37,072 bases of DNA, taken from NCBI GenBank assembly GCA_003667245.1, contig RCNN01000279.1:1-37072 (forward strand), written 5' to 3'. This document shows positions 21,948 to 33,620 of this stretch, one piece after another. Under the pieces are notes generated by a model that was not told where the DNA came from, searched no databases, and worked only from the letters and a program-made list of their open reading frames with translations. The stretch comes from Heterostelium multicystogenum. Taxonomy: Eukaryota; Evosea; Eumycetozoa; Acytosteliales; Acytosteliaceae. Position numbers and translations under genes: made by a program. The stretch's first letter is position 1; every line of letters begins with the position of its first letter.

Positions 21948-23287
21948 TTATTTATAAATAGACTGCACTGTTGAATCATCTTGTTTTGAAGGAGTCCATC
22001 GCTTTGTTGCCCAGCATTCGATTTGGAAGCTGTTGTTTTCTAATTGATCGAGATGAATGGTTGTTGTATTTGATTGATTTATACTGCTGCTGCTGCAATT
22101 AACAACATTATCATCATTGTTGACAGCAGATTTGGAATCAGTTGTTGTTGCACCAGGCTGATTGTTTGTTTCGCCAACACTGTTGTCAATTGTATTTGTG
22201 TTTCTTCTAATATTGAAGATGATTGTACCCTTTCCAAAGAATTAGAAACTTGTTATTGTTGTCAATCCTTGCTACCTGTCAAGTCAACAGATAACATAGA
22301 GATAGCTATAGTTTAAATATTTACCTTTGCTACAGATTCTGATACTCTGTTCATTCTACCTAAATTCACCCAGCTTTCAGCTATTGTATTATTTGAGTTC
22401 ATACTATCATCGATGCTACGAGAATCATGCTCATTTAGATACTGAACAACTACTTGATATTGCGCATGAACAAGCTCCGGTCTGAGTTTATAGAGAACAA
22501 AGTCACAACCATACTTTAAACCTGACCTTGGTATCCATCCAGTCGATCTAAAATGATGATATGCAATATAGTTTGGTAGAAACCTATCATCTTCTTCATT
22601 AAACAACTTCCAGCATTCTTCTAATGTCATCTATATATGACAATCAATCTTTTATTAATGATCAAATATCTAATATATATATTAATTTACTTTGATACAT
22701 ACAGATGTCAATACCTTTTTATTTGTATTGTTATTATCACTATTATTTAACTTATATTCATTGATTTCGTCACTGGTAGGTTCTCTCAATATAGTTAAAC
22801 AGCCCAATCCATAGAACAAATAAAATGCTTCATATAAACTAAGTTGTATCTCTTCTTGTATATCATCATATTTGCTACAATTTTATTATTATTACTATTA
22901 TTATTACTATCGCTAATGTTTATATTGCTGTTGTTATTTAATGTATCATTATTATTATTATTGTTACTATTAGTTCTTTGATATTTTGCAGGCTGACTGT
23001 CGTCGTTATTTGTATCTTTATTATATCTTTTTAAACTCTTCAGGTGAAACACACCTCCACTCTCTGTGTCTTCGTTCTCTGACTGTAGTTGTTTAAATTG
23101 ATGATAGACAGGGTTAGATCTTGAGAGGGTACCTTTGCCGAAACAACCTCTATTGTAGAGATCCAAGCCTTCATCAAAAGTTGGGAATCTTTACACCATA
23201 ACCAATGTATACACCAACATAGTGCTTTATTTCACCAGAAGTAGGCAATAGATTTAGTTGGTTGTGTATTGAGTATTGTCTCTTCAT
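21948..23287 (-). CDS. tsen2: tRNA-splicing endonuclease catalytic subunit Sen2 (TSEN2)
   Basis: Nuclear endonuclease subunit that cuts the 5' splice site of intron-containing pre-tRNAs. Exon 1 (23287-22703) starts at MKRQYSIHNQL and contains LYNRGCFGKGTLSRS, the Sen2 N-terminal signature, then an Asn-rich insert and YEAFYLFYGLGCLTIL. Exon 2 (22630-22325, after a 72 bp intron with GTATGT donor) has YHHFRSTGWIPRSGLKYGCD, VHAQYQVVV and SVAK. The Tyr (in KYGCDF), His (in VHAQY) and Lys (in SVAK) are the catalytic triad of this family. The C-terminus lies further down: RWTPSKQDD ends the protein near the stop at 21948. Exon 1 carries an extra base at 23176-23179 and a missing one at 22881-22884. 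The stretch between 22324 and about 22190 is not resolved (an intron from 22324 to about 22275 is likely, with at least one further break). The low-complexity Asn/Gln inserts are typical of dictyostelids. Confidence 0.85.
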
Positions 23288-23538
23288 AGCTCATGTGTCA
23301 AGTGTATTAAACAAAGAATGTATAGAATCAAAACTACTCATCAAAATTATAATGGTAAATGTAAGATTACGACCAGGCTGAATTTGAAACAAGAAAATCA
23401 AAGCTAATCGCAAGAGTTGTCTTAACAAAATATTGTTGTTTAGTTTTTAGAAAAGAGGTTTATTCATACAAATATTTCATCTGTTTGTTAAAAAAAAAAG
23501 GAGTTGGGTATAGTTTTGTTGTGTTTAATAAATGTTGT

Positions 23539-24118
23539 TTAATACTTCTCACCAACAACACCATCCTTCCAGAAAATGAAGTATTCGTTGTCATCACCAT
23601 CCTTCTTGTAGGAGAGGGCAACCATACCTTCGGCGTCCATGTTTTCACCAACCCAGAAAGTGTACTTGTTGAAGTCACCAATAACCTTCTTGGCATACTC
23701 TTGGCTTCCTTCTTGAAACCTTCAACACGGCTTGGGTTGTTATCAGCCAAATAAGCCTCGACACCCTTCATGTAACCCTTCAAGTAGGTAAGGTAGCTCT
23801 TCTTGTCAAAAGAGGTGACGCTAAGACGATGAGCATCAAACCAAGTTGTTGACAGTGACGACACCAGCATCGGCGACACCTTCGGTTTGTTCACCTTCTT
23901 CGGTGGATTCGTTGGCACCAGTATCAACCTTAACGTTCAAGTCTTTCTTGATTTGCTTTGTGGTGACTTCGTAGACGATTCCCTCATCCTTGATTGGGAA
24001 AGCATCTGAGAAGAGCTCGTCCTCTAATATTTTAGAGTTAGTAACTACGCAAGTGCAAGTTATCTCTCTACTACTATAACTTACTGTAATATCCAAGAAT
24101 ATCTTTGAAAACCTTCAT
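23539..24118 (-). CDS. tpt1: translationally controlled tumour protein (TCTP)
   Basis: Abundant, conserved cytosolic protein linked to growth and calcium/tubulin binding. Exon 1 (24118-24085) encodes MKVFKDILGYY, the canonical TCTP start. A short intron with a GTAAGT donor leads to exon 2 (24023-23539): DELFSDAFPI, an acidic loop, VNNLVDAHRL, YLKGYMKGVEAYL and the C-terminal block ENMDAEGMVALSYKKDG ending WKDGVVGEKY. Two compensating breaks, an extra base at 23838-23840 and a missing one at about 23697-23700, split the frame. Correcting them gives exactly 172 residues, the usual TCTP length. Because this protein tolerates little change, the breaks are most likely errors in the sequence. Confidence 0.93.
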
Positions 24119-24377
24119 TTTAAAATTAGCTGTAATATATGGTATACAATCGAAACAGATACAAGATACCTGAAAAATAGTTTTGGAGCAGCGAGGTGGT
24201 TGCGAACAGAGCAGCAAGAGTGTGAAATTTAATTTAATTTTTTTTTTATTTTATTTTTAGCTGGAACTACTGGTAGATATATATCATGATGGGGGTGTGC
24301 CCATTCAACTTTTTATTTAAACTGCATAAGAAGATTAATATCAGTTATTATTATATTTTTTTATTAAATGCGAATGG

Positions 24378-25940
24378 TTATATATCCGGTTTTTGAACAA
24401 AGTAGTCTTTCTCGCTGTTGTAGAGGTAGTTGGGGTGGACTGACACATCTGCGGCATGGTTTAAACCAAGGTGCACATGTTCTCATTTTAATTGGTTTTC
24501 CTCTTTGCTTTACAACCGTACCATTTGAAGGTGTTGTTGGAGCTGTCGTGGTGTTGTTGTTGTTTGTTAGTATTGTCCTCGACTATTTTGAAGTTTTCTT
24601 TGTTCAAATCGGTCAGGATTGCTGTCATCTCAGCAGAGACACCACTGCTTTTGATTTCTTGTTGATACTTTTGGAATTTCTCCTTTGATGCTTCACGATA
24701 GCAGATGGCCAAAAACATTTCAGTGATCAACGAGAATTTGTTGAAATTGATGCAGATACCTCCGGTTCGCTCGGCAATCTCCTCATAGAATACACAGTTG
24801 CCGAGTGCCTTTACACCATAGATCTTCACACCCTTATCAAAGAGATTGTCACACTCTTCGAACCAGTTGATGCGCAGGTCAGTGTGTGATGGCTCATGTG
24901 GTTCACAATCACCAATCATGACGAAAGCCTTTGAGGTATGCGATGACCACGATAGACCTTGTGCCTTACGGAGAGCCCATTCATATGCCTCTGGTGCATC
25001 GCCTCCGGTTGTACTTGGCACATTCTTGATGAATTTAACAAGAGCATCAACATCTCGTGTCAAATCGAGAGTTGTCAAAACATTAACTCCATCACAATAG
25101 TCACCAAGACCCATGATACCAATTCTGATGTTTGGAATGTCCTTCATGAGACGACTGACAGTCTGTTCGACTTGCTCTCTGACTTTTCCAATGATTGAGG
25201 ACATCGATCCAGTTGTATCGAAACAGAAAACAATCTCAACATCCGATGAAACCGCACTTTCGACAAAAACTCTTAAGTAGTATGTCATCGTCAAATGTTT
25301 GGGTAGTCATGGAGTAGTTTGGACTAGTATCTTGTACCAGTTCAATAATACTCAGATTTCCGAGATGCAAATGTAATGAATCGGATCCAACCAACTTAAT
25401 TCCTCTTTGTTTAATACAATAGGCAGCTCCATCAATCTCCGAAGGTGAACTAACGGTAGATATATGCTTTATAATTTGGCTTTAGTTGTTATTAATATTA
25501 TTATAAAAAATTAATTCATTAGGAAATATTAGTTTAAAAATAAATATGTATTATATTTACATACGTTATTAAATGATTTACAGTTAAACCCTCATTATTG
25601 GGAATGGTTACAGTGTACTCCTTGGATTTATATAATACAATAAATTTGAGCTCCTTCAAAATGATCATTCTGACTGTGGTCTCATTTTCTATTCCACTTG
25701 AGGAAATAGTGGATCCCTTGGACAATGGTTCATCTTTCCAAAAGAAATATTTAAAATAACAATAAATAAAATATTTTCCAAGATACTCATATAGGGGTAT
25801 TTACCATAGTAGGTTAATTCAAACTGATATGGTTTATATTCAGTTCTCTGGGCGGTTTTGGCAATAAGAGTTTGGATAGTATCAGTGGGATCGAGGTCCA
25901 AGGCAAAGGTAATAGTTTCAGTTTTAACTAAGATCATCAT
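24378..25940 (-). CDS. Ubl-Ubl-vWA paralogue without the GTPase-like domain, frame broken
   Basis: Paralogue of the gene at 6519-8816 with the same intron positions. Exon 1 is 25940-25805 (MMILVKTETITFALDL; the second ATG at 25937 aligns with the paralogue's start). Exon 2 is 25733-25565 (LSKGSTISSSGIENETT, LKFIVLYKSKEYTV). Exon 3 is 25479-24378. Exon 3 finishes the second Ubl, then carries the vWA domain: DTTGSMSS MIDAS start, GGDAPEAYEWAL, VMIGDCEPHEP. It ends after the shared KQRGKPIKMRT motif near VQKPDI, so the Ras-like region and CAAX box are absent. The frame is shifted three times: T5 at about 25265-25269 just before the vWA, in the Asn/Gln codon repeat near 24550, and near 24455. Each can be explained by one extra base, giving about 466 residues. 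It could equally be a decaying copy. Codons 1-110 are well diverged from the paralogue while the vWA DNA is nearly identical. Confidence 0.75.
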
Positions 25941-26389
25941 TTTTGATAATAGAATCGGATTTGGTAGAAAGTTCAAAAAAGAAAAAAGAATCAGATAAAA
26001 TAAGTATTGATTTAAAGATTTATTAGTTGTTATAACTTGTTTAAAGTTTGATTTGATGGTTTGATTTGAGCCTTCATCTTGTCCTATAAATACTTACAAA
26101 TTGAGAAAGTTTGCAGTTTGGGTTTCTTTAAAATTTATTTCACCTGCGAAGTCACAATGACTCACAATTTTTGGTGATCAAACTTCAAAATCAATTATCA
26201 GAATCGGATACCATCCATGGATCATTACTTATTATTATTTGTATAGTACAATTTAATTTTAGATTTATTTAAACTTATAACTATAATCATATTCTTATAT
26301 ATATATATATATATATATTTAGTTGTTGACTGGTAGGGTGGTTGTAGGTTTTGGGTTGTGCGCTTGGTGGTGGTTGTTGTTATTTGTAG
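25941..26389. other. intergenic spacer with TA repeat
   Basis: AT-rich spacer holding the start side of the Ubl-vWA paralogue. A (TA)n run lies at 26296-26318, followed by a GT-rich stretch (26326-26385) downstream of the small gene's stop. No gene seen. Confidence 0.6.
26296..26318. repeat. (TA)n microsatellite
   Basis: About eleven TA dinucleotides in the spacer between the Ubl-vWA paralogue and the small gene at 26390. Confidence 0.8.
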
Positions 26390-26796
26390 TTAGGCTTTAA
26401 GTGCATATTCTTCTATATATCTTGGACGGTTTTTATTTAGTTCTTTTATGACACTACTTCTGTAGTTATCACTTGCAGCAGTGATATAATGTCGAATCGT
26501 GTCGATGAAGGTGGGATCATGATGTTCAATGTATCTGTAAGCAGTTTAATATGCTGGAGTTTCATAAACTGCAGAAATTCGGCAAGAGTCTCTTTCTTTA
26601 ATTTCTGATAGGATCTCATTATTCTATTTGCTTCTTCCTCGACAGACTCTATATACTCTTGCTGACATAGCAAGCCAATGGTAAATGATTTATCCGAGCC
26701 AACTGGTAGCATAACATTAATATTATCTGCAATTTCTTTTAGTCTATTTATATTGAACTTTGACAGTCGTTTTCTTAATTGTGAAGATGTTGTCAT
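26390..26796 (-). CDS. small protein of unknown function
   Basis: The ATG at 26796 opens MTTSSQLRKRLSKFNINRLK, continuing EIADNINVMLPVGSDKS and a charged helical stretch (ESVEEEANRIMRSYQKLKKE). The simple open frame stops at 26446. A 35-base segment (26569-26535) with GT...AG ends would join it, in phase, to a second piece (26534-26390) reading YIEHHDPTFIDTIRHY, then ASDNYRSSVIKELNKNRPRY and a short tail ending YALKA. That piece has much stronger coding character than the literal continuation. The joined product is 123 residues. A 35 bp intron would be unusually short, so a single-base shift is the alternative. The N-terminal part (LRKRLSKFNINRLKEIA) resembles a small helical SAP-like motif. 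I do not recognise the family. Confidence 0.55.
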
Positions 26797-27929
26797 TTTT
26801 ATTTATATAATAGTAATAGTAATAATAATAATAATAATCTATATCTTTATGTTTAAACAGGTATTATTATTTAAAATGTCGTTAAGTATATTGGTATTAC
26901 AATAGACAATTAGTAGATTAAATAGTATATTTAAAAATGTAATTAAGAAGAGATTGATTTTTAAACAACTTGGTTATATAAGTAGAAAGGTGGGTTGTTG
27001 ATGTTGTTGACTTGAATGCTCAGTCCCACCAACCGATGAGATAGATACCTCATGAATATTCCAACAACCAAATTCCAACTTCAATCTAATTTAATTTATC
27101 TTTTAATTCTTTGATTTCATCAATTGGTTGCTGCTTAAAAAAAGAAATCACTAAAATCAAAGAACCTGCATGTTTAGACATTAATGATCGTCAAGATCAT
27201 CCTATGAATAAACATGTAACTACATTTATTACTGTCATGGTCTACTGTCACCATGGATGATCCCCCACATCACCACCACCACACCAAGACAGACACATAT
27301 TTGGCGCCGTGTTGACATTCATTGTTTATCATTCCAAACAAACAAACAAACATTAATGAAATCAGATCTCAATCATTTAATTTCATTCACAGAAATGCGA
27401 AATTAAAACAACAAAATTTGATTGTGTTTTTTAAGTCAACAACCAACCCTCACACACATTTCACAAACTTGTTAAATTTAAATTGCAGAAATATTTTATA
27501 TTTTTGGCATTCTTGCTTTATCTTTTGTTGATTCCACAGCTGATGTGGTTTGCGTTGTCCTAGGATGGGAGTGGAGTTGGTCAGGGAAAAATAAGGGACA
27601 ACATCGATTATGCCTTAGCAATCTGGTTTGTCAAAATCTTGAACTTTCCTTATTTGATCAAAATAATGTTTGGTCCAAACCAAAAGTGAAATCTTGTAAC
27701 TTGGTTGATTACTAATGTAAAAAATATCTTTCTTTAGCAAGAGCAAATTTGTCCATTGCCACAATATAAATAAAGATGAATTCCTACTTTTTACTAATAA
27801 ATAGCTTTATAACTCATCACATATATTTTCAATGTTGTAACTACATCAGAGATATTATTAATTACATTATTGTTTTATTTTGATAAAATTGAAAGAGGTT
27901 GTACCAAATTTTAATTAAATTAAAATCAA

Positions 27930-27971
<42 letters not shown>

Positions 27972-28161
27972 TTGTTTTAAAAATCCTCAGTTGAACAAGA
28001 TTATTATAGTGCAGGATAATATCATTCATTCATTCAACAGAATAATAATAATAATCATAATCCAAAATGTTGGAGGAAGATTAAAACTAGTGAGATACAA
28101 CATTTTCTCGTTGTCAAAATTCAAATTTCTATGCAGTTTTTTTTGTTTTGACAACGATAAA
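26797..28161. other. intergenic region
   Basis: AT-rich DNA with a long ATT run at 27930-27972. A short GC-richer island at 27170-27310 contains a palindrome (CATGGT ... ACCATG, 27236-27255) and an exact TACTGTCA direct repeat. Plus-strand codons at about 27090-27258 stay open for some 55 codons without a start, possibly by chance. No gene called. Confidence 0.5.
27930..27972. repeat. (ATT)n microsatellite
   Basis: About 14 uninterrupted ATT triplets upstream of the short open frame at 28162. Confidence 0.85.
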
Positions 28162-28398
28162 ATGAAGAGATTTACTATGTTTGCAAATAAACTAGTAGCT
28201 AATTACCTACCTCAATAACTATTAACTAACATAAGCACAACAACAACTACTACTACTAATACTTCTACAAGCAACTATCCTAACCACATAGCATCAGATA
28301 GCAGAAGCAGCCAAACAAAAACCCAACCATCCAATCAAATAATATCAATTAGAAGGTCAGCAGCAGCAGCATCATCATCGCATCATAATCACTATTGA
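28162..28398 (+). CDS. short open frame with an internal TAA, unknown product
   Basis: The ATG at 28162 reads MKRFTMFANKLVANYLPQ and meets a TAA at 28216-28218. The same frame then stays open for 59 codons: a polyThr run, then SNYPNHIASDSRSSQTKTQP, an Ala run, a Ser run and HHNHY, ending in TGA at 28396-28398. The second half has typical dictyostelid coding composition and no ATG of its own. Options are a single base error at the TAA, stop-codon readthrough, a uORF followed by the 5' leader of the MetAP1 gene (start at 28641), or chance. It matches no family I know. Confidence 0.35.
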
Positions 28399-28640
28399 TT
28401 CTTATTGTTCTAATCAATTGTTTGATTATTATTTATTTATTTATCTATATATATTTAGCTGTCCAATATACTAACAATAGTATTTATTTTTGTTATTTTT
28501 TATTTTTTGCTCAAAAATATATAATCGGTGTTTTGTTTGAAATTTAGAAAATTATAATTATTATTAATATTATTAATATTAGTGTTCTCATTTTGTAGTT
28601 GTATTAATAGTAGTAGTAGAATAGCATAGTAATCACAACA

Positions 28641-30073
28641 ATGGCAACAGATACTCAATCAGCTACAACTACAGATAATAACCAAACTTCTACCTCCACC
28701 AACACTACATCCAGTGGTAGTAGTACTACTACTAGTGCTTCAGATGCTTCAAAGGATGTTTTGTGTATGACTCCAAACTGTGGAAAGAAGGCATCGCTCC
28801 ACTGTCCAATTTGCGAGAAACTCAACTTGCCAATTTCAAACTTTTGCTCACAAGATTGTTTCAAGACATATTGGCCTATTCACAAGTTACAACATTGTAG
28901 GTTTCTTTGACGACAATAGTTTCATTGGCGGCTCGTCAGTCGTTCGATAATATTCTAATGATCCTATTATCCATTATTATTAAATAGTGACAAAGGAAGA
29001 GAGACAATCAACAAACGATGCATTTAGAAGATTTAAATTCACTGGTAAATTGAGACCAGCCAAAGTTACACCAAGAAGAGCACCACCTTCTGGTGTCACA
29101 CCCACTGACTATGCCTCGATGGTATGTAAATTACGATCAAATTTCCTGAGATTTCAGTTCACTGATCGTTTTCGGTCAATTCTCTAGGTTTCCCACACAG
29201 CGAAAGAGCTGCCGATAAAAGAAAAATGCCAATTCCAGTTCACACCAAAGAAGAAATTGAGATTATGAGAGAGCTTTGCATTAAGGGTAGAGAGGTACTT
29301 GACATTGCTGGTAGAGCAGCAAAGGTAGGTGTCACCACAGAGGAAATCGATATTATCGTACACAACGCATGCGCAGATCGTGGTTGCTATCCTTCGCCAC
29401 TCAACTACCTTGGATTCCCAAAGGCTTGCTGTACCTCTATCAATGAGGTCATTTGCCATGGTATCCCAGATTTAAGACCTCTCGAGGACGGTGACATTGT
29501 AAACATTGATGTTTCACTCTACTGGAAAGGTTTTCACTGTGATTTGAATGAAACCTACTTGGTAGGAAACGTAGACGAAAGCGGAAAGAAGTTGGTTCGT
29601 GTCACTTGGGAGTGTCTCGAAAAAGCCATGGCCATTTGCAAGCCAGGTGTTATGTATCGTGAAATTGGTGATGTCATTCAGAAACATGCACATGCAAATG
29701 GATTCTCTGTTGTCAAGAATTACTGTGGTCATGGTGTTGGTAGACTTTTCCACGGTCCACCTACCATCCCACATTATGCAAGTATGTAGCAATCTCAAAA
29801 TCAATTCCTATCGATCTATTATTCCTTACGCAATCTAATTTATGTATCACAGGAAACAAAGCAGTTGGAGCTATGAAGGCAGGACACATCTTTACCATTG
29901 AACCAATGATCAACGAAGGTACTTGGGAGGATGAGTTGTGGCCAGATGAATGGACTGCCGTTACTGCAGATGGTAAGAGATCTGCTCAATTCGAACACAC
30001 AATCTTGATCACTGACACTGGATATGAGGTACTGAGTGCCAGAAGAGACGGATCTAAATATGATTTTCTCTAA
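28641..30073 (+). CDS. metap1: methionine aminopeptidase type 1
   Basis: Cytosolic metalloprotease that removes the initiator Met from nascent proteins. Exons: 28641-28896, 28988-29121, 29188-29781 and 29853-30073, with GTAGGT/GTATGT donors. After a Thr/Ser-rich start comes the MetAP1 zinc finger: [30 protein letters not shown]. The pita-bread catalytic domain follows. The metal ligands are visible: two Asp in [20 protein letters not shown], His in [10 protein letters not shown], Glu in TIEPMINEG and Glu in QFEHTIL. The splice at 29121/29188 is one base short: [12 protein letters not shown] needs one more G after the AG at 29186-29187. All other junctions are in phase. The corrected product is 401 residues, the normal size for eukaryotic MetAP1 with its zinc finger. 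Confidence 0.94.
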
Positions 30074-30276
30074 ATGATCATTTTTAAAAGCACAACTAAA
30101 AATAAACTAAATTAAAAGGAAGATACTGGTGGCCCAACCCCGTGAAAGGTGCCGTATAGATATTATTGAGGAGTGCTAAATTTAGTTTCCAACTAACTAC
30201 AATATAATCTATCCACATCTGCCAAACTGAAAGAACAAACGAACAGTTAGATTTTCAAGTCGTTGATTTTGATTAA
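30074..30276. other. 3' flank of the MetAP1 gene
   Basis: AT-rich 3' flank of MetAP1. A short minus-strand open stretch (about 30100-30165) reads APFTGLGHQYLPFNL before a stop; it may belong to the remnant further right. Nothing else seen. Confidence 0.45.
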
Positions 30277-31020
30277 TTAATTGAAAATGACACTATTATT
30301 AGTAGTTATGGAAGACACAGACCCAAAATTCTTTTCTTTATTAGGCAATTTTTCCTTTTTTGAGATTTGATAAACATGGATTGGAGTGGGAGTCACCATT
30401 TGGTGCTCTGTTGTTTTAACTAAATTGTATTTGTTTTTAAGCTGTGGATGATTAATTTTCCTTAAAAAGAAAATTGATTGGACCTTTGGGTTTTTAGTTT
30501 AAAAAATGTGTGTTTTTTTTAACATCAAAACAATGGTACCCTTCTCATTCATCCTATCTAAACACACCCTTTGTTTATTCAATGGAATAAGAAATATTTT
30601 AGCAAAGAGGTGAGGCACCTCTTACTGTTACTCTGTTATTACCCTTCTATCACCTATTTTTTACAATTAATTTAACTCACCAATGATATTTCTCGGATCG
30701 CACCATCGTGACTCAAACCAAAAAGTTTGCCATGATTATTCCATCCACTCATTTCATTGATTTGCTGTTGTAATCTATGAAACTATCTGGATTGAATGAA
30801 AAGTTTGGCATTGTTTGGTAGCTGTTTCAGTTAAAGGTCCTTCTTTCATTAAAGGTTGTGTTGCACCACGTAATTACACAAAATTGGAACACCTGTTGAT
30901 CTATCAATAATCTTAGAATGTACTAGAATGGCTGGTCAACCCTTTAAACTGTTAATTTAATAGATGAATCGGAAATCCGTTTGACAAATGAGAACTTTGG
31001 AAAAGAGTGACATGGAAATC
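30277..31020 (-). pseudogene. possible coding remnant or unrecognised broken gene
   Basis: Several minus-strand pieces have coding character. The longest, 30621-30277, stays open for about 115 codons apart from one TAA (30501-30499); it contains DRMNEKGTIVLMLKK, then KKEKLPNKEKNFGSVSS. Further upstream are EMSGWNNHGKLFGLSHDG (about 30683-30778, followed by a GTGAGT donor), MKEGPLTETATKQC and ILVHSKIIDRSTGVPILC (about 30850-30940). Frames change between the pieces, no ATG-led frame covers them, and I cannot place a start. This is either a decayed gene or one heavily affected by the sequence errors seen elsewhere. No family recognised. Confidence 0.35.
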
Positions 31021-31655
31021 CAAATAGTAATATTATTATAACCTTCTATTTAAAGCAACCTAATTAGTTTTTCTTCATTAAGCGTTTAATAAACTTATTC
31101 TTATAAATACTTTTGGTTTATCATATCAGTTCTGTCAAATCATTACTTCCATAGTTAAGATACAAGCACATACAAATATATATATATTTGTTTTTCAATA
31201 CATTTTTATTATATGTTAAATAATAGCACATTTATATATCTTTTTTATATATTATAATATTTGATTAAAGATAGTATATTATACGGGATTATTACTATTT
31301 TATAATAAACTCGCACACATATACATCAAAATACAAAAAAAGTATGGATGATGATCATCAGCAATAGCAACATAATGATTAAATTTAATTAATACATTTA
31401 CTTTTGCTCTTCCCACAATAGATTATAGATAATTTAACCCAACACAAAATCCATTTTACACCTCACTCCACCTTTATTTCCTTCTATATTTTTCATTTCG
31501 AATCAATATCTCAGTTTCATTTCAATTGACTTTTTTTTTTTGATATTACCTTTTCCTAAATTAATTTTCCAAAACTAAAACAACCACTTCATTGTATATA
31601 CTTCAATTATATAATTAAAAATTTTCTATTGTTTTTTTATTTTCCTAAAAGTAAA
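31021..31655. other. AT-rich intergenic region
   Basis: Upstream region of the F-box-like gene, with TA-rich runs near 31170-31280 and T-runs near 31530. No gene seen. Confidence 0.55.
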
Positions 31656-33620
31656 ATGGAATCTTTAAATCCTTTTACCCAAAATATTATTCTAAATTTA
31701 TTGGTTAAATTTGATTCACTGGATGTCCAAACCATTCCTGAAACAAAAAAAACCAACTATTCTTTGAGTGAAGATCCATTTTTGGAGGATAATAATACTG
31801 TTTGTCGATGGTGTCACAGGTGTCGATAAGAGAAGTGACGATCCTGTCCCCTTCCATTCCTACAGGAAAACAATGTTGTCTTTATCTTTGGTTTGTTGGA
31901 GGTGGTTCAATTTTATCTCAAAAGGAAATTCTCATCTTTCTGTAAAGTTGGTTGGAGAATTCAGTCTTTCCCTTGCAGGTCCTATTGTTAATAAACAAAG
32001 ACAATGGAGCCAACCATTCCCACTTGAACTATTACAATCAAAATATTCCTTATTACAATCTAAAAACATCATCACTTCCACCATTTTTTTGGACAGTACC
32101 TGTCCACGCCTTGTGTCTGCAAGTTATTTATCAATTACTAGCGCCAACACAACCCTTCATAAACAACTATTGCCAACTCTTAGAAGAAAGAAAGCTATTG
32201 AAATACTTAAATATTCGATTCATAATTTATATCATCGTCTTTCCAAACTCTCCTATGCCAACTTAATTTTCAAGAGATGTCACCAACAACTTGGTCAAGA
32301 AATTTTCAATCTATTGAAGAATGTCAAAATTCACATGACTTTGGTCCAGGATTTGCATCAACCAAGTATTGAAAATATGAATGTAGATTTCCCATCAGAG
32401 CAAGAGTTGGTTCCCCACCCCAATTTATCATCCACAACAGTAGTCTCTAGTTTTACAACCTTCGAAGATGAAACCATTTATTTCAGATATTTGCACTCGA
32501 TTTCTCCAAAGAATCTTTTGCTTTCCTTTTCAAGTAAGTCAAGTGATGAAAGAAAGCATGCTCTCTATAAGCCTTTATTTTCTGTTGATTCACTTGAACA
32601 TCTCTTAATACAATCCGATTTTGTAGAATTAGCTGATCTGGTTGTTGGTCTAAGTACTTCCAACTTAAAATCTCTCAACTGCAATATTTTATATCACCAG
32701 ATTATTCAAGACTGTAAGCTTACAGATAATCGTCAACCAATTCACAACAATTTTTTCCAACTTCATTCATCTGTTGATCCATACCACCAAACTGAAAATA
32801 CATGTCAATGGACCAGCTCTACCCCACTTTACCATTATACCAATATTCGTGATCATGTCGTTGCCTTTTGTCAATCTATTGCCAACAACCAATCATTGGA
32901 AAGTCTTACTCTTGGTAACTATTGTAATAGTTTCTCACATAAACGTGCTTGTTTTTGTCATGATTCCAATGAAAATACAGTACCATCAAAATTAATAATG
33001 CCGCTCTGCCCTTTATTGAATAAATCATTTGCTGAAGCAATCAAGACCAACAAGACATTAAAAAGCCTAACATTGTCCAATCTAACTGGTCTAGTAAATG
33101 AGAGCTTTTTCGAAGCCATGGAAGAAAATAAGACAATTACATCTCTCTCACTGATCGACTCTACCCTTCAAGATAATGCAAGCATTGCCCAACTTGTAAA
33201 AATGCTCAAAGTAAACCAAACACTGACTCATATCTCAATTTCAAATAATCCTCAAATCGAATACTTCATGCCTCTGTCTGAGATTCTTAACAATGGAAAA
33301 TTAAGTCATTTAGACATTAGTTTCAATAATATTAAGGACCTATCAAAAATAGTAGCACAAATTTATGATCAACAAAAACATTGGAGTTCCAACAATAGTA
33401 CTCTCACTTTAAAATTAATTCTCATGGTAATTCAGCCAGCATTAATGTAGAGATTCAAAAATTAGTAGCCTTACCATCAATGCTTTCACTACCTCCTCAT
33501 TTAAAACTGGATTGTTCTTTTAATCCATTGTTTGTCCAAGCTCACAACACAAACTGTGTCAATTCTATATCAGAATTCGAATCATTTGATAAAGAATTAA
33601 AAAGATTCATCTATGTATAA
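31656..33620 (+). CDS. F-box-like, leucine-rich-repeat protein
   Basis: Single-exon gene starting MESLNPFTQNIILNLLVKFD. The N-terminal part, with SLSLVCWRWFNFISKG, resembles an F-box (L-P-x-x-I-x-x-x-I ... S-x-V-C-x-x-W), the module that links substrates to SCF ubiquitin ligases. The C-terminal half has leucine-rich repeats: SLESLTLGNY, NKTLKSLTLSNLTGL, NKTITSLSLIDS, NQTLTHISISNNP and GKLSHLDISFNNI. Such F-box/LRR proteins form large, fast-evolving families in dictyostelids; the target is unknown. Two breaks: an extra T at 31801-31803 (after PFLEDNNTV) and a missing A in the run 33411-33414. Correcting both carries the frame through EIQKLVALPSMLSLP to the TAA at 33618-33620, 654 residues. The literal central frame covers 31768-33450. 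Confidence 0.7.
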
